This document shows, piece by piece, positions 41,036 through 41,367 of a stretch of DNA of 41,367 nucleotides. The notes under the pieces are model-generated. The model saw nothing but the letters and a program-made list of their open reading frames with translations. It did not search any database and was not told the origin of the DNA. Each line of letters begins with the position of its first letter. Position 1 is the first letter of the stretch. The position numbers and the translations under genes are program-made. The stretch comes from Lysobacteraceae bacterium NML93-0793 (GTDB lineage Bacteria > Pseudomonadota > Gammaproteobacteria > Xanthomonadales > Xanthomonadaceae). The DNA lies in NCBI GenBank assembly GCA_002324875.1, contig NTJG01000022.1:1-41367 (forward strand), in the 5' to 3' direction.

Positions 41036-41367
41036 TCACACAGGCAGTGTTCTCCATTCAGTCCCGTCTCGGGCCATGGCATTGAGACGGATCAGGAGGA
41101 CTCGCATGCAGGCGGTTACAGCGAGCTTGGCGCACTTGCCTTGCTGGCGCAGGCGCTGATAACGGGCGGTAAAGTCGGGTTGCTTGCGGATCACCGACCA
41201 GCAGGCCATATAGAGCACCCGGCGGATCGAGGCACGCCCGCCGCGGATCCGACGCTTGCCCGAGTGCTGGCCGCTGTCGGCGTTGTACGGTGCCAGTCCC
41301 GCAAGCGCGGCGATCTGGCGCCGGTCCAGGCGGCCCAGTTCCGGCAGGTAGGCCAGGAGGCTGGCCG
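41036..41367 (-). mobile_element. IS110-family transposase, C-terminal part (cut by window edge)
   Basis: About 110 C-terminal residues of an IS110/IS1111 transposase (Transposase_20 domain). Marks are ALAGLAPYNADSGQHSGKRR with the catalytic-serine position in the DSG motif, IRGGRASIRRVLYMACWSV, and the ending VTACMRVLLIRLNAMARDGTEW. The N-terminal RuvC-like DEDD domain would lie beyond the right edge, so whether the gene is intact is unknown. IS110 elements are DNA recombinases guided by an RNA from a non-coding end; that end is not in view if it lies upstream of the gene. The stop is at 41036 and only about 170 nt separate it from the GST gene. Confidence 0.88.

Overview
The window reads as ordinary chromosome from a high-GC gammaproteobacterium of the Xanthomonadaceae/Lysobacteraceae type (Lysobacter, Luteimonas or a close relative). 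This rests on protein style (SdhB, GcdH, DUF6116, fused E1), the imuB-dnaE2 cassette, many GTG starts and 4-nt start/stop overlaps, and intergenic repeats of kinds I associate with this family. No species can be named from sequence alone. No prophage, CRISPR array or defence island is visible. The only mobile-element gene is an IS110-family transposase C-terminus cut by the right edge.

Layout. 1-4.1 kb: the end of imuB overlapping dnaE2 (SOS mutasome). 4.2 kb: tRNA-Arg(CCT). 4.4-5.9 kb: an ALDH7-type aldehyde dehydrogenase of lysine breakdown. 6.1-9.4 kb: a tight plus-strand run DUF4190-pyrD-murB-EamA transporter. 9.5-16.4 kb: a long minus-strand run, read from its promoter side as sdhAF4-like, sdhC, sdhD, sdhA, sdhB, a MAPEG-like membrane protein, sdhE, ygfX, then lolC/E and lolD. 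ygfZ diverges from the start of this run, so succinate dehydrogenase is surrounded by its flavinylation and Fe-S helpers. 17.3-22.3 kb: a minus-strand operon gcdH-cupin-GNAT-GST-fused E1 with overlaps or gaps of about 10 nt. 22.4-26.7 kb: a glycine-zipper protein, a DUF6116 protein, TatD nuclease, TcdA, a membrane-anchored cytochrome c'-like protein with a doubtful start, a glycine-zipper lipoprotein and a cold-shock protein. 27-30.3 kb: DUF456, an MscS channel translationally coupled to the outer-membrane phospholipase PldA, and an unrecognised lipoprotein-like gene. 30.6-37.6 kb: GST, class I fumarase, a PAS-PAS-GGDEF-EAL protein, a TRIC/UPF0126 channel and an ABC exporter. 37.6-38.6 kb: about 940 bp of non-coding composite repeat. 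38.6-40.9 kb: SelO overlapping a GST gene. 41.0 kb to the end: the IS110 transposase C-terminus.

Functional themes are central carbon metabolism (succinate dehydrogenase, fumarase, glutaryl-CoA dehydrogenase, an orphan 2-oxoacid dehydrogenase E1), envelope maintenance (MurB, Lol, PldA, MscS, glycine-zipper proteins) and redox/glutathione biology (four GSTs, a MAPEG-like protein, SelO, cytochrome c').

The points most worth a second look are the composite inverted-repeat element at 37.7-38.5 kb, the AT-rich inverted repeat wedged between sdhA and sdhB, the MAPEG-like gene inside the succinate dehydrogenase operon, the gcdH-fused-E1 operon, the SelO-GST overlap, and the cytochrome c' gene whose N-terminus appears split by one base.
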